From positions 119,067,498-119,131,497 of the forward strand of contig JAYESD010000008.1 in assembly GCA_036927565.1 (NCBI GenBank): DNA of 64,000 nt, given 5' to 3'. A model generated the notes under the pieces. That model saw only the letters and a program-made list of their open reading frames with translations, searched no databases and was not told the DNA's origin. Positions 10,257 to 23,400 of this stretch are shown here, in pieces. Position 1 is the stretch's first letter. Every line of letters starts with the position of its first letter. Position numbers and translations under genes: made by a program. Source of the stretch: Tuctoria greenei. Lineage: Eukaryota; Streptophyta; Magnoliopsida; Poales; Poaceae.

Positions 10257-11515
10257 CACTTCAACAGAATGCAAATGGGGTGTGATACAAGTTACCTCAA
10301 GTGGGGGTCCTCCCCCAAGCTTGTTCTTGGTCAAGGTCTGCGATAGGGGTTGAAACCCTGACGACGGATGTATGCCATGAGGTTGGCTAACCTTGTTGCA
10401 ACATGGCTTTGGCATTTGAGGGTTGAGTGTCGATTTTGAATTTCCTTCTATGGGTTCCATGAGTGTGGTCGAGGAGAGTGTTGTTGATGTTGCTCGTCTG
10501 CACCTCAAGGTTTCCATAGGATGGATGTACCTTGTTATTCCTTGGCTAAGAAAATAATAAGCCTTGGCTACAAAGGAATGAGGTGCACTCAACATGCGTT
10601 GAGTTTGTTTTGTCGTTCTTTGGCTGAGGTTTATCATACCATCTTGCCATAAAGGAATAACTTGCACCCCTCATGCATTGGATGCGATCCGTCATTCCTT
10701 GGCTGAAGTAATGATAACCTTTAGACATAAAGGAGTGACATGTACCCAACATGTGTTGAGTACGATTCGTTATTCCTTGGCTAAGGTACAACATACCTAT
10801 AACTACAAAGGGATGACGTGCACTCAACATGGGTTGAGTGTGATCTGTTGTTCCTTGGCTAAGGTATACCTTCTAGCCACATAGGAACAATTTGCACCCA
10901 ATATACATTGGATTTGATCTTGTCATTTCTTGGTTAAAGTACATCATACCCTTTAGCCACAAAGGAATAACAAGAAATTGTGGAACATATTGGATCTTGA
11001 ATGCTCTTTAAGTTTCTTGTCCTTGGCCAAGAGCTAAATGTTGTCTTGATTTATTGATTAGCCATGGACAAGATACTTCAATGTAGGCTAGTTGAACTTA
11101 AATCCCTTCAAATCCCCATAGCCTCCTTGATTACAAGGGTGGTATTGATTCCACCCTTGACCTCATTGTAGATGATAGCCATTGGAGTTGCTGTTTGAAA
11201 GATCCTTATGGGTCTTAGAGATATAATTCCAAAGTGTCCCATGTTGACATGGATTTTTACAAATCATGTGAATATCCTTGACTTGAATCATCCTAAGCAA
11301 CTCTCCATTGGCTTGATCTTCACGATATTTCAATGGGAGGTGTAGTTCCACAACTAGCATGGCCACCTTGTTAAATGGTGTACATGGCAAGCTAAAAGAA
11401 CTGGAGCATTCTTCAATCTACCCCTTGAGTAAAGGCCATATTCTCATCCATGATTAATGAGAATAGGGCCCCTTCAGCTCCAGCATGAATGTGGTCATGA
11501 ATTGGTGAAGCCAAA
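10257..11515. other. Unassigned DNA between two retroelements
   Basis: No convincing gene. 10257-10520 and 10990-11515 are not recognised. A 75-codon minus-strand frame at 11390-11163 has no family features I can name. A GGGGGTCCTCCCCC hairpin lies near 10303-10316. The middle is the 78-bp minisatellite listed next. Confidence 0.5.
10520..10985. repeat. 78-bp minisatellite, about six units
   Basis: Imperfect units carry CATTCCTTGGCTAAGGTA, then a CCACAAAGGAATGA block and CACTCAACATGYGTTGAGT. The CCTTGGCT motif recurs near 10541, 10617, 10697, 10777, 10853 and 10930. Apparent open frames on both strands are translations of the array. Confidence 0.82.
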
Positions 11516-11951
11516 TGTAAAAGCCCTAAATTAAAAAGGCAAAGTTCAGATGGGAGATATTGAAATTTGGAGGGGAAAAAGAAATTTAATTAGAATCTGA
11601 AAAATTCAAACCAATTTAAACCTCAATTGAGAGAATTCAAAAATTCTAATTTAACTCATGTTCAAACTTCGCCAAGATAAAAATCTGAGTTCACCATTTA
11701 ATTGCAAATATTCCAAATATCACCCCTGCAAATTTTCATAATATTTGGAGCACTAATTGTATTTAATTCAATGGGTACATTGAATTGTAGTCAAATTCAA
11801 ATTTGAATTTGAATTTCACATGAAACATATCCAAACTTGAAATCTAATCTCAGAATCAGATCCTAGATATTTGTTTGAGCCTATATACAAAGTTTCATGA
11901 ATTTTGGACACAAGTTGGTGGGATATTTCTTTGTACAGAAAAGGTTTGAGT

Positions 11952-11973
11952 GGGGGGGGGGGGGGGGGGGGGG
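11952..11973 (+). repeat. Poly(G) tract, 22 consecutive G
   Basis: An uninterrupted run of 22 G within LTR1. Such a run can form G-quadruplexes, and its length in an assembly is error-prone. Confidence 0.9.
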
Positions 11974-12100
11974 CTGTGGGACCCACTTGTCATACAGAGA
12001 TAGAGCTCAGCTGAACGTGTTTCACTTCTCTGATCCTCCCATGGTGACATCACCCCATTTGCATGTGCCACCTCCTCTCAACAGCCTGTCCACAGCCTGC

Positions 12101-12107
12101 TTATATA
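12101..12107 (+). promoter_or_regulatory. Possible LTR TATA box
   Basis: TTATATAAC follows a C-rich stretch about 590 bp into LTR1 and could be the U3 promoter. It is based on the motif alone. Confidence 0.4.
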
Positions 12108-15100
12108 ACAAACCAGCTCCTGCCTCTAGATCTTTTCATGCCCAGAGTAGAAAACAGCACTGCTTTCTTCCCAGCTTCCCTGTTCTTCACCTCTTCTCTG
12201 TTCTTGGCGCCCACTCCCTGCTCCGGCCTGAGTCCAGCCAAGGCAAGTGCATTTCATCACCGTTCTTTGTGTCCTCATCATCACAACTTATTTGTGCACC
12301 TCCCTGACTAGTTTCTTTCCCAGCCGGAGCCTCTCCAACGGCACCCGAAGTCAAACAGTGGTCGCCGGTGAACTCCCCTGTTCTGCCGCCCTCTGCTCCC
12401 TCGACGCCCCGGCGATACAAGCATCTTCGCACCTCGGTCCTTAAAGGAAAAAGGTGCGCTATAGTACCTAGAATCTGCTTGTAAAGTTTCAGCCCTTACC
12501 ATCCCTCCTAGCTCGAGTATTAGTGATTTTTCATGATGAACTTCGTGTATGAACTGAGTAGGTCTCGGCCCAAATTTATGTTCCACTTTTGATTATCTAT
12601 CATGACCATGAGAATTTATGTTCCCCATGTTCCCACGCACCTTCTCAAAGAAAAAGCGAGGAGCATCGAATAGATGCTTGGAAAATCAAGATTTCCTAGC
12701 CGCCGGTTGGAGACAACCACCTCGCCGTCGAAATATTGTTTCCATGGGTTTTCACCGCACTTAGCACCCTCATACAGGCTCCGTAGATTTCCAGGAATAA
12801 TTTGGAAGTTTTCATGTGCGAAATAGAGCACTAGAGGACTCGGCCGACATGGCCGGAACCCTAGCTCTGCCCGCCGCCGTCGAGACCACCTCTCCGGCCA
12901 TCTATTGTCGACGCCACCTAGGGCAAGCTGTTCCCCATTCAAGTTTAGGTCCTGGCGGCCAGTTCCGAGGCCCCCCGTTCCCTAGCACGTGCTGCGGCGA
13001 GGTTCCGCCGCCTGCCACCATTGTGCGCTGCCCGAGCGCCGCCGGTGCGAGGAAGACGATGACTCGGGTGGGTCCCGGTCGTCAGCCTCTACGGTGTACC
13101 TCCAGATCTGCTGCGGCTAGGGGATCAAATGTGGCTGCACCCATGAACTTTATAGCCCCATGAGTCTTGATCCTGATTGGTCCATTTTAAACCCATGGGC
13201 CCCTCCCTTTATTCAAATATTTCCCATGTAAATTAAATTCCAGATTGGGTCTCCACTCCAAAAATCCATATCTCCTAGAAGAATTGTCCAAAAATTCCCA
13301 AATAAATTTTGTTAGAACCACATGAATATTAATTTACAGTGGTTCACTTGTATTTGTATGAAAGTCCATATGAATTTCTCCATAATTCAACTAAGCAAAA
13401 TGATTATAGAATTAATTCCTATATTTCTGCTCTTTGGAAAATTACCAAATTTGTCCATAACCTTCAGTTGAATATCCTTGAGCTCCAGTAAAAATATCAG
13501 GGTCATTAGACTTCATTTACATGGTCTGATCACCTGTGTATTCTCTATGCACATAAAAATAGTCAAATTCATTTATAATTTGTACAGAAACTTGTGCAAA
13601 CTTCTAAATTGAATATATCTCAGTATAAAGCTTCAAAATTTGTCAAACCAACTTTATTTGTTTGATATTTATCCACACTAACCAGAACTACAACCCAATC
13701 TTCATTAAAATCCCTAGATTTTCCTGTAGAGGCCTTCAAACAAAAATCATGTTTAAAATTTATCTGATGCTTCACTTCATAGAAACATCTGAAATTTAGT
13801 CAAAATATTCCTTTCTAAGTTTATGAACTCCTGTAAAAATTTCAGCTTCATTGGACTTTATTAACCAAGTTCAATCTGAAGATTTTCCTAACTGGTCACA
13901 GAATGCCCAAAAACAACAGAAACAATTCAGTAAAATATCCCCACTTGTAAATTCAATATCTCACAATATAATGCTTATAAAATTATGAAACGAACTTTCA
14001 TAGAACCAGTGATACCCCCTATGTATGGTACAACCACTGGTAGCGATGATAGACCCCCAGAATTACAATGAAAATTCAGAGAAGGCTAAGCACTTAAGAA
14101 ATTTTGTAGACCAACATATTAAATTGCTGTACCTGAAACTTACCTGGTTATTCCTACATGACCTTGTGAACTCCCCATAATTTTATCAGGCTCAGGATAT
14201 CTGTTGAACCTGTATAAAATTGAGATCACATCCCTATGTACAAAACGATATCTATTTCACTTCATATGTCCATTGCCTAAGTCCATCCTGTTTCCTTTCT
14301 GTTGCTGTCCAGTCTAGCAATAGAACTTCAAGTCCTAACAAATATTAATCCTTCTTGAGTTATAATCAATTTCAATTGTCATAATAATAAATTGCAATCT
14401 TTTATTTGCATATCATTTCGATAGTGTTTGCGACGAAGGTGGCCGACAAGCAGCACAACCCGGAGCTGAGGATTTCTATAGTGATTCTGGTGTGGTGTGA
14501 TTTTCTCATCGAAAAATACTAACTGATTGTTTCTGACTTTTATCGCAACCGAAAGGCAAGCCTGGGTTTGCATTTAAGTGCCTTTTAAAGTTTAACTTTA
14601 ACACACACTGTATTGAATAGACTTGATATGTGCATTAAGTCTATGTTGATTGAATACTCCACATGCATGACCAAATAATCCATGATGTGGATGGGTAGTA
14701 TAAGACCCCCTCAGATTATATTGCTATGCTTAATATTTAGTTAGAAGATCGGTAGAAGTCGAGTATGTCAAAAACTACTCGCGAGATTGGTCACATTTTA
14801 TTGATCACGAGTCAAGTAGTTGAATTTTACTTGCGAGAGAAGTCGAGTGAGGGAAACCTACTCGCGAGTTGTTACAATAACATTAACTCTTTAAAATGAG
14901 ATGTGGACGGGGATTTGTGTAGGTTGGTTTGCCCACATCGTGCCTGGGCCGGTAATGACGAGGCAGGTGTTGGGGAGATGGATTGGTAGCCCCGTCTGTG
15001 TCGGTTAAGGCCCATCTCGTGCTTGGTCCTATTGAGCAAGTTTGAACTGTACTGGAAAGCATACTGGCTATATGGGATCCAGGAAACTGATGTACCTTGA

Positions 15101-15708
15101 TAATTCTATGTTGGAACCTTTTCAATCGGCTTAAGTTGTCGGCTATTAGTACAGTGGGAGGTAACTCACTCATGAACATCTCACAGCGGAGGTGCACCTT
15201 GAGGGGAGCTCACTGTTCGGGTCGATCGAACTGTTTCGATGTGGTTGGATTTGGGTAATGGTGGCTGTGTGCGATACCAGTGGAGTGTGCCAATGCAACT
15301 CCAAGTATGGGCGTACGTGTCATGCAGTCCAGGTGTTTTAATTCGAATCACTGTCGCTCGCGGTTATGTATTGAGCATACTTGGTAACTGAGTCTTGACG
15401 TAGTAAGAAAGAAAAATGGAAAAATTATGAATATGTTGCTATAAATAATTCTTTGTATTGCAACCTTGGCTGCTATAGAGATAGCATAATTAAACTTACA
15501 AATTTCCAAACATTTAACTTGAATACAGCTTATGCAACCTTGAGCAAATATCATCGTGGATGAAGCGTTTCTTGTTTGATTGTGGAATTCACAATGATGC
15601 TATGCCCATGGATTGCGTATGCTACATTAAAACTGACCACTAAGGATTTACTTTCGGCGAGCCCATTCCTGCAAATTCAGCTTTCCAGTATTTAAAGTTT
15701 CCAGCATG

Positions 15709-16430
15709 TAGAGTTCCATGCTTTAGGTGAGACGGTTAAGTCTTGTTGAGCCTTGTGCTCACGGTTGCTATGTTGCGGTTTTTGCAGGTATTATTATCTT
15801 ATGCTTCTGTTACGGTTGTCTGTGAGACCTCGAGCTTGTCGAGATGTATCTCTCACGGAAACCTTGTCGCTTCATTCTGTTTCGTGTTGCTAGTGAGAAG
15901 CGTCCGCGGGCATGGGCGACTTCTCTTGTGCATAGCTAGTTGATAGTATGAGTATGTATATTCCGTTGCGTTGTATATTATGTTGTAAAAGAGAATTATC
16001 TTGTAAAATAAAAGATTTGTGTAGGTTATGTTGTGTGGCTTTTCTTGTGTGCTGTTGGGTTCTATATTATGTGTATCCTGCATATAGAGTTCCATGCTTA
16101 GTGGAGACGGCTAAGTCTTGCTGAGCCTTCGTGCTCAAGGTTGATTTATATGTGGTTTTGCAGGTTTACTTATTTTATTGTTGTTTTGGATTGCCCATGA
16201 GAGCTCAAGTTGTTGAGATGTATTGCTCACGTGACACCACGCTGCTGTCATGTGTTGTTGTGTTGCTAGTGAGAATCGTCTGTTGGCATGGACTTCTCTT
16301 GTGCATAGATAGGTTGAGAGTGTGAGTATGTACTTTCCGCTGTGTGTGTACTGTTGTTGTACACTATGTTGTAAACAATATCTTATTATGAAATGAAAAT
16401 TTTGTATCTTTACTTTGTCTTTTCGTTTGT
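15709..16430 (+). repeat. 376-bp tandem duplication in LARD 5' LTR
   Basis: TAGAGTTCCATG occurs at 15709 and 16085, each followed by GAGACGG(T/C)TAAGTCTTG, TTTGCAGGT, a GAGATGTAT block and TTGTGCATAG. The copies are clearly related but diverged. The same duplication is present in LARD copy 2 (58399 onward), whereas LTR2 at 24470 has only one copy. Confidence 0.82.
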
Positions 16431-16503
16431 TCTGTTGGGTGCCGCATCGCACGACACCATCCAATGTGATTACTGGAATGTCGGGACCCCGGTCCTCACA
16501 GTC

Positions 16504-16515
16504 TAGTATCAGAGC
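16504..16515 (+). promoter_or_regulatory. LARD primer-binding site (initiator tRNA-Met-like)
   Basis: TAGTATCAGAGC lies three bases after the LTR end. It matches the tRNA-Met PBS consensus TGGTATCAGAGC except for one base (A for G at position 2). Confidence 0.75.
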
Positions 16516-19500
16516 TGCATTGGGAATAGCATGCCCGAGAAGAGCTTATTTTTTAAAACTTCAAAGTAGTCGAGTGAGGATTAGTTATTATGCCCACATA
16601 AGGTCTACTATAGTATTGGTTAATTAAGGTGGCAAGCTAACATATGTGTTATTATATTCTGTAACGACGCTCCGACGTCAGATAAGAGGTAAGGTACGCC
16701 GCCACAAGCAAATCAATTGTGGTAAGCTCACCATGCGAGAGGTAGCATGTGATTGTCCCCCATGGCTTGGCACGAGGGTTAATATGAGCCTCAGAACCTT
16801 CTCATGATTCTGGGAACATATGAAAATGTTGCTCTCTGGCGTGCTTCAGGCAAAAGCTTGGATACCCCATCGTGTGGTCAAAAATACAAAGTATGCAACT
16901 CTTGAACGTTCAATGTTCATAGCGCCATACGCAGTGTTGATACCTAACTTAAGAGATGAATGACATGGTCACTTATCGTGCTGTTGAAAAGAACATAGTG
17001 TGTTTTTTTAATAAACACGCGAAAGCGCCTCCTACTGGTGTAGCATTATGCAAAGATGTGAGACCCCGTCGGGTGGTAGAAAACCCGGTGATGTTACTCG
17101 AGACGTGGCTCAGCTTGGGGCGGCCCGTATGGAATGATACGGGACGGATGTCTTACTTTCATATATATTATTGTGATTGCCTGAAATGATCGCCCATGCA
17201 GGCTGTGCCGTATGGCATCATAATGAGTGTTTTGTAAATTGAGTGTCTTATAAAGGTACACATACCATGTTCATCGTATTGCTCTTAGAAAACCTTTGCG
17301 AGTGACCGTTTGTAGCACCACCGATTGATACATATATGCCGGTAATATCCAGTTAGGATTTTCACTTTTGTGAGGCACGTAATACCGACATGTATCCCAT
17401 CGATGCATTAATAACTTTACTATTAAATTGAACCAAGAAGATATAATAGTACTCATATTATCTACTGAGCTCTGATTTTGAACTAAGTTTTCAAAAATGG
17501 ATTAGATTTTGAACTCACAAGATTCAAAATAGAGATCCCTGCTTTCTGCCAGAAAAAGACCTGACTTTGAAAAGCCATAACTCCCAGTATAAAATTCCAA
17601 TGAAGGTGTATATTACAAGGATGGAAATTTTAGGAAGTCCTCTAAAACTTTTATGTTCAACTTTACCCCCCTAACTCATGTGACATTTCAAGTTTCCAAA
17701 ATCTGTCAATCTGGACAGAAACTGGAAACAGTTTCTGGACTCTTCATTAATTCGACCATAACTCTCTATAGAAAATTCACATGGGTTCATATGATACATT
17801 CCTTGAAAACTTACAAGATGCATAACAATTTTTTTATTTAAGTTTCTGTCAAAATTTGAATACTTCTGTATGAAAATCTGTGCACAAAACAACCATAAAC
17901 AAAGGAGGTGCTGTCAAAATTTCTCCGAAAATCTGGGAACTTTGTCCAACTTTAAAAATCCATATCTCTTCAACCAAAAATTCTTTGAGGGAAAATAAAT
18001 ACAACATGGAAATATATAAAAGTCAAAACATGTTTCATGTTCATCCCAAGACCAGAATCTCCTTCCAAATTGGTAGAAACATGAAAACAACAGAAACTGT
18101 CTAGCAGCACCAAATCTGGACATTGTTTCCGTATACTTCTCTACATTACTTATAACTTATAAAATAAAAAAAAACACCAGGAGTTTAATGTCACCTTTCT
18201 AAAATTCTTATGAGTCAAACTACAACTTTATAGTTTTGAGTTTTGATGAATTTGGATCAGAAATGTATGAAACAGTTGGATCTAAGTGGGTACCTCCAAA
18301 AGGAAGGCTTTGAAAGTCTCTAGAGAACTGTCAACTTTTCAGAGTCATATCTCCTCAACCAAAAATGATCTGCGGGCACACCAATACTTTATGGAAAGGT
18401 TTAGAAGTAAACTACAACTTTTATATTCATCTCCAGATCTGATTCTAAAGTTATCTAGCTCAAATTATTGGTTAAATGCAAACTAGTCAATTTGGACAGA
18501 GAAGAGGGAACCAGTTTTGAAATTTCCCCTTCATTCAAAGCTGGTTTCACATTCCTCAGTGGCACACCACCTTCTCATGAATATTAATTTGATTAAGTTC
18601 CCATCTTGCTAGTTTGATACTTAAGGGGGGAAGGCGTGCACTCAAAGAACTCAAGTGTTCCAGCACCGAACGTGCCAAACACAAGATGTTCAGGTGAGAT
18701 TACATACTCGAAGAATCCAGTTCCAAGCACAAGGTTGACTCATCGTATAGGAAATGTAATTTCAACTCCACAAGAACTATCAAGGAACATATCAATCACC
18801 ACTGCATGATCAAAGAAGAGATTAAGTGAAACACAACTAAGGACACATCTAGTAGCCTCCATCCCATGCCTAATTATATCCTATTATGGAGGTAAAGTAG
18901 TTAGTCGCTTTCCCAGGCAGAAATTATTCCTTGAGTCAGCTGGCGCAGCGAAGACTTAGGTGGAATGATCGATAAGTTTATTAAAACACATACAAGGTTT
19001 CAAAGATTAACATGGTGTAGTATAATTTCCATAATCCTTATCGATATTCTTGATATGAATTCCTTGATCGTGGTCTAGTTATGAAAACGACCTTCATTAT
19101 TGAGTAAATTTCACGACCCACGGTATACAAGCCTTGCAAATCATGAATTATTCATTGTTCTTGTGTGAATGGTATTACTCCTTCTTGCTCAAACCTAAAA
19201 GATGATGCACGATACATATTGCCAGACTTTGAGAATTGCACAACCCCTCATGTGCAACAACCTTGTATGCACCATACATATGCATCATTGTGCACCATAC
19301 ATATGCACCATTTGCACCATCCCATGTGCGTATGCATTGCACCATCCAACATGTGATGCATCATGAAACACTATCATTATGAAAAAAATGATGCATGAAT
19401 ACAAATAATCTTTGAGCAAGAATGTGTCTCTCCATTCAGATCCTTAAATTGTGTCTAATGACCTTGCTCATTTCACAATCCTTGTGTTATTCACAAATCG

Positions 19501-20390
19501 CTTATTTCTTTTTCATTGAGTGATACTTGGGTAACCGATTGCTCTACTTTCCTTGTTGCTAAGTAAAAGCTTGAACCTTCACCCTTGTCTAGAGTACCTT
19601 GACTGTTGAAACTATACCATCCTTCATCGTGTGATCATCTGTCAAATGATCAAACTCACGAAATCCTTGATTTTCTTTATTCTTGAGAGTACCATTTGAT
19701 CATCGACCTTGCGAAGCTTCTTGAAGTTGATTTGAATTCTTGAATAAAAATATAGTGACTTCGACACATCAAAAACCTTGTAGTTATCATATGGCTGAGT
19801 TCCTTTGCTGTATGAAAACATATGGGAATTGACTATTTATTCCCCGTATGCCAACACAAAGAGTTTTGATCCTTGACTCACGTATTGAGATACTGATTTG
19901 TTGCGAGTTTAGTGATCCATGATTATTCTCGTAAAACACCTTGATTCATCTTTGGAGAAATACTATGTTAAGGTTATAAGGACTTGTGCGAAACAAAGCA
20001 AGACAACAAGAACAATTGGGTGGTTAGTTCAAGGATATCAAGATGACCAAAAGGAGCGAAGAGCAAATGTTAAATTCTTCAAGTCAAGATCAGGACAGAA
20101 AAGTACATCATTTCAATTTTAGAGAAAGCATTGCAAGACACTAAGGGCAATTTGAGCACCCATCAAATTTATCAAGATAAGGACATGAATATATAGAAAT
20201 CGAATACAAAGTTCAAGCACCCCGGCATACTCAAGTAATGCCATCCTCGAAGACGCTACATGAAGACAGGAAGATTATCGCTAATCCTATCAGTCAAAGT
20301 GGTTGTCATGCCCGCTTATTCAACTATCTTTTATCCATCTTTCCCGATTCAATTCCTTTTTCCTTCCTTTAAATCTCGAAACGAGATTCC
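16516..20390 (+). other. LARD internal domain, noncoding
   Basis: About 3.9 kb without a frame longer than roughly 80 codons and no gag, protease, RT or integrase motif. It is nevertheless about 98-99% identical by eye to 59206-63071 in copy 2, with only scattered substitutions and small indels. A CACCATACATATGCA-type repeat lies near 19260-19350. In LARDs the interior is thought to act as packaged RNA mobilised by partner elements. Confidence 0.72.
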
Positions 20391-20406
20391 CTTAAGGGGG
20401 AAGTGT
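20391..20406 (+). promoter_or_regulatory. LARD polypurine tract
   Basis: CTTAAGGGGGAAGTGT immediately precedes the 3' LTR and is conserved in copy 2 (63073-63087, GGGGGAAGGGT). It is the expected primer for plus-strand DNA synthesis. Confidence 0.8.
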
Positions 20407-23400
20407 TGTAAAAGCCCAATCTTGAACAACAAGAAGTCACAAATATGAACTTAAATTTTATTAGATGAAATAGGAATTCAACTGATATGAGCAATGTTAA
20501 CAAATAAAGGAAGTTAAAAGTATGACTCCTAAAAACTCTAGCGCATAGCTTAGCTCCAGCATCGATTGGAAAAAGAAGAATTTAAGTAAAACATAGTGCT
20601 CGTGTGGAGGTGTTTAAACCAGACCCTAAAAAGGGAGTTTTCAAAATTAAATTGAATTCTCCAATTGAAAGTGGTTAAACTCCAAATTTGAGTTCACCAG
20701 CGTGTGGCTCATAGTTCAAATACCCAACCTCCCAAATTTGACGAGTTATGAACTTCATTGCTCAGTTATTGGAATCAATTCAAAAGAGAGCTCTCAAATT
20801 TGAATTCAAATTCAAATTCCATCTTCAACTCATTCAAATGTCAAATTTAGTTTCACATTTGAATTCCTCGTATTTAGTTTAGTATTGCTGACAAGAATTG
20901 GAATTTTTAGATCAAGTGTGACTATGAATTTAAATCAACAGAGAGGGTTATGTTGGTATGGTGGACCTCAACTGTCATCCTCTTCCTTGTTCCTCTGTTT
21001 TCTCCCTTATCCCTGGTTGCTCCCGGAGTGCCACCGTGACTTCTGCATGTGCCACCACATGCCTGCTTGCCTGCTTATTCCTTCCCTAGTTGAACCCAGC
21101 AAGACAACATTGGTCTGATGCTCAGGGGCGAGTTCCTCTTCCCAGACAATAGAGCACTATCGTCTCTTTCTCCTCCTCACCATGGTTGCTGCCACTCAAG
21201 TCAGACCATCGCTGAGCCTCCTCCCTAACTTCCTCTCTCAAAACCATCTGCTGCAGTACACACCTGCCTCGCCTCACCTTCGCAAGCAAGCAAGAACCAA
21301 AGTCTTCCACTGATTTTCCTCCCCAGCGCAACAGCTTGGCTCATCGGTGATTTTTCTGTTCTCAACAAAACCATCACCATGTGATCCGTTCCACTTTTAT
21401 TTCTTCATGCTTTATTTATCAGATTCTTACTGCGCAGCTGTATGATCAATCCTCTTAGCAGCTGGAGCCTACCCGACGCGAAGCTCAACGAATTGCCGGC
21501 CGCCATCCTCTATTTTTTACTGCCGCTACCTCTGCTCGACGTTGCCAGGCCGAAACAAATCATCTCACGCCCAGCTCCAAACAGAAGAATTGTGCGCCAA
21601 GACCTCCTCTTCCCATCTCCGTAAGCATCTCGACAAACCATCAACTAAGGCAATCGGATTTCCTGTTTTCCTATCGGGGTGCTCACCTTCACCGAAACTA
21701 GGTCTTCGATTTAATTCGTGTTTCACATTCTATCTGTGAGTCTGGTCGTTAGAGAATAGTTCATAGAAGTCGTTGCGCACCTGATCAAAGAGAAAGTAAA
21801 TAAAACCATCGAATATTATGGTAGCAGTCCATGTTTTTCTCACCGTCGGCTGGAACCTCCTAGGTCGCCGCCGACATCGCGTTTCCAGCCAATTAAGCAC
21901 GAGAATGTTCTATTTTTGGCTTCTCCATGTTCCACTGATGCTCTACGACTTAAGTATAAGCCAACTGACCCATTAACGTGCATAAGAAACCTCGCCGGAG
22001 TCTGCCCAGATCCGCTGGCCGTTGCTGCTACAATTTCGGTCGCTGCCGGTCCGATTCGACCATACCAGTGTATTCCCTATGAAGAATTAAGACCTAGCGG
22101 CCAGTTTCTTGGGGGAAGGTAGTGGGGAGAGCCATGCTGGCCGAGGGCCATCATGCTCCTGGCCGAGCTCCGCCCGTGTCACGCCCCCTGCCAGAGGTTG
22201 AAGATAACTGTGGTGGGGCCCATCGGTCAGTGAGAGAGAGAGAGATCTTCTGTACCTCGTGGATCAGTTGTGGCCTCAGCCTTGAACCCAGTAGTCCAAG
22301 TGTGGCTTGAATTTCATTGGTCCAATTCAAACAGTGGCCCGGTTGAGGTTTAAATTCATTTTCCAACTAGAAAACAATTCCAGAAATGTTTCAAACTTAG
22401 AAATATCATATATCCTATATTACTTGTCCAAAAATTCTCAAATAAAATTTTTTTATAAACAGGGTTATCTATAAATTCAAATTGTGTATATCAGTATGAA
22501 AATCCATAATTATCCCTCAATAATTCTATTAAGCAAAATGCCTTTAGAACTAATTCCTGCTGTTCTGTTCATTAGAAAAATCTCAAATTTAGCCAGATCC
22601 CTCATTTTAATATCTTTGAACTACAGTAAAAATTTAAGAGCCATTTGAATTGATTTGATTTGTAAAATGTAGATTCAAAGTTGTATGAAGTTGAAAAATT
22701 GCAAAACATCCAGAAACTTTTTCAGAAAATTGTTTCAACTTCTAAAATCCATATCTCCCTGTATAATTCTTATAAAATTATGAAACCAATTTTGGTGAAC
22801 TCCTCTTGACCTCCTCTAAACATAAAACGACCTGGTGCCTATGTCAAAACTTCCGAACAGCCATGATAAATTAAGGAACCCTAAAGTCTTATTGAATTTT
22901 GTAGACCACCTTATTCTAGTGCTTTAGCTGAAATTTGGCCAACACCTTCTACTTGACCAGTTTTAGCTGCTGTAAAATACTAGGTTCATTAGGCTTGATC
23001 TTCATCAACATTATCTCATTTGTACCTCACCTTGCGTGAATGTTACATAGAAATCCATTCAAGCAGTTCTCTGGAATCAACCTTGATTGACTAAATCCTT
23101 TCTCTACCAGAATTGAAAGTCAGCATAGACTATTCTATAGTTCTGGTAAAGCATGTTAATTCACTCCTGTCATATATATATTTTTCCTCATCGATAGAAT
23201 ATATGCTCATGTATGATACATACTCCTTGTTATTCTTGAATCTCATATCATTTCACTTTGTTTCACCTTTGTTGCCTTACATCCCAGCAGCAGGACTCTC
23301 ACTCTTAAACAGTCTTACTCCTTAAGATTCACAACAGGATACAATATTTTGTTAAGTTGTTTTCTCTCTTATGATATTCATCTCGATAGTGAATGCGACG

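Larger units (their letters stand above)
11516..16500 (+). repeat. LARD 5' LTR (4985 bp)
   Basis: Starts TGTAAAAGCCC and ends GGTCCTCACA directly before the PBS. The last 400 bp resemble LTR2 closely, while the first 3.9 kb align only patchily with it (shared islands near 13290/22430, 14400/23380 and 14630/23590). It contains a 22-G run, a TATA-like site and a 376-bp internal tandem duplication. Apparent short open frames at 12247-12942 are not supported as genes. Confidence 0.75.

Noticed and set aside
10520..10985. CRISPR array
   Set aside because: Units are contiguous imperfect 78-bp repeats without unique spacers, in a plant nuclear context.
12187..13163. Several frames of 80-136 codons in LARD LTR1
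   Set aside because: They have no domains, overlap on both strands, and lie within an LTR not expected to code; the aligned part of LTR2 does not preserve them.
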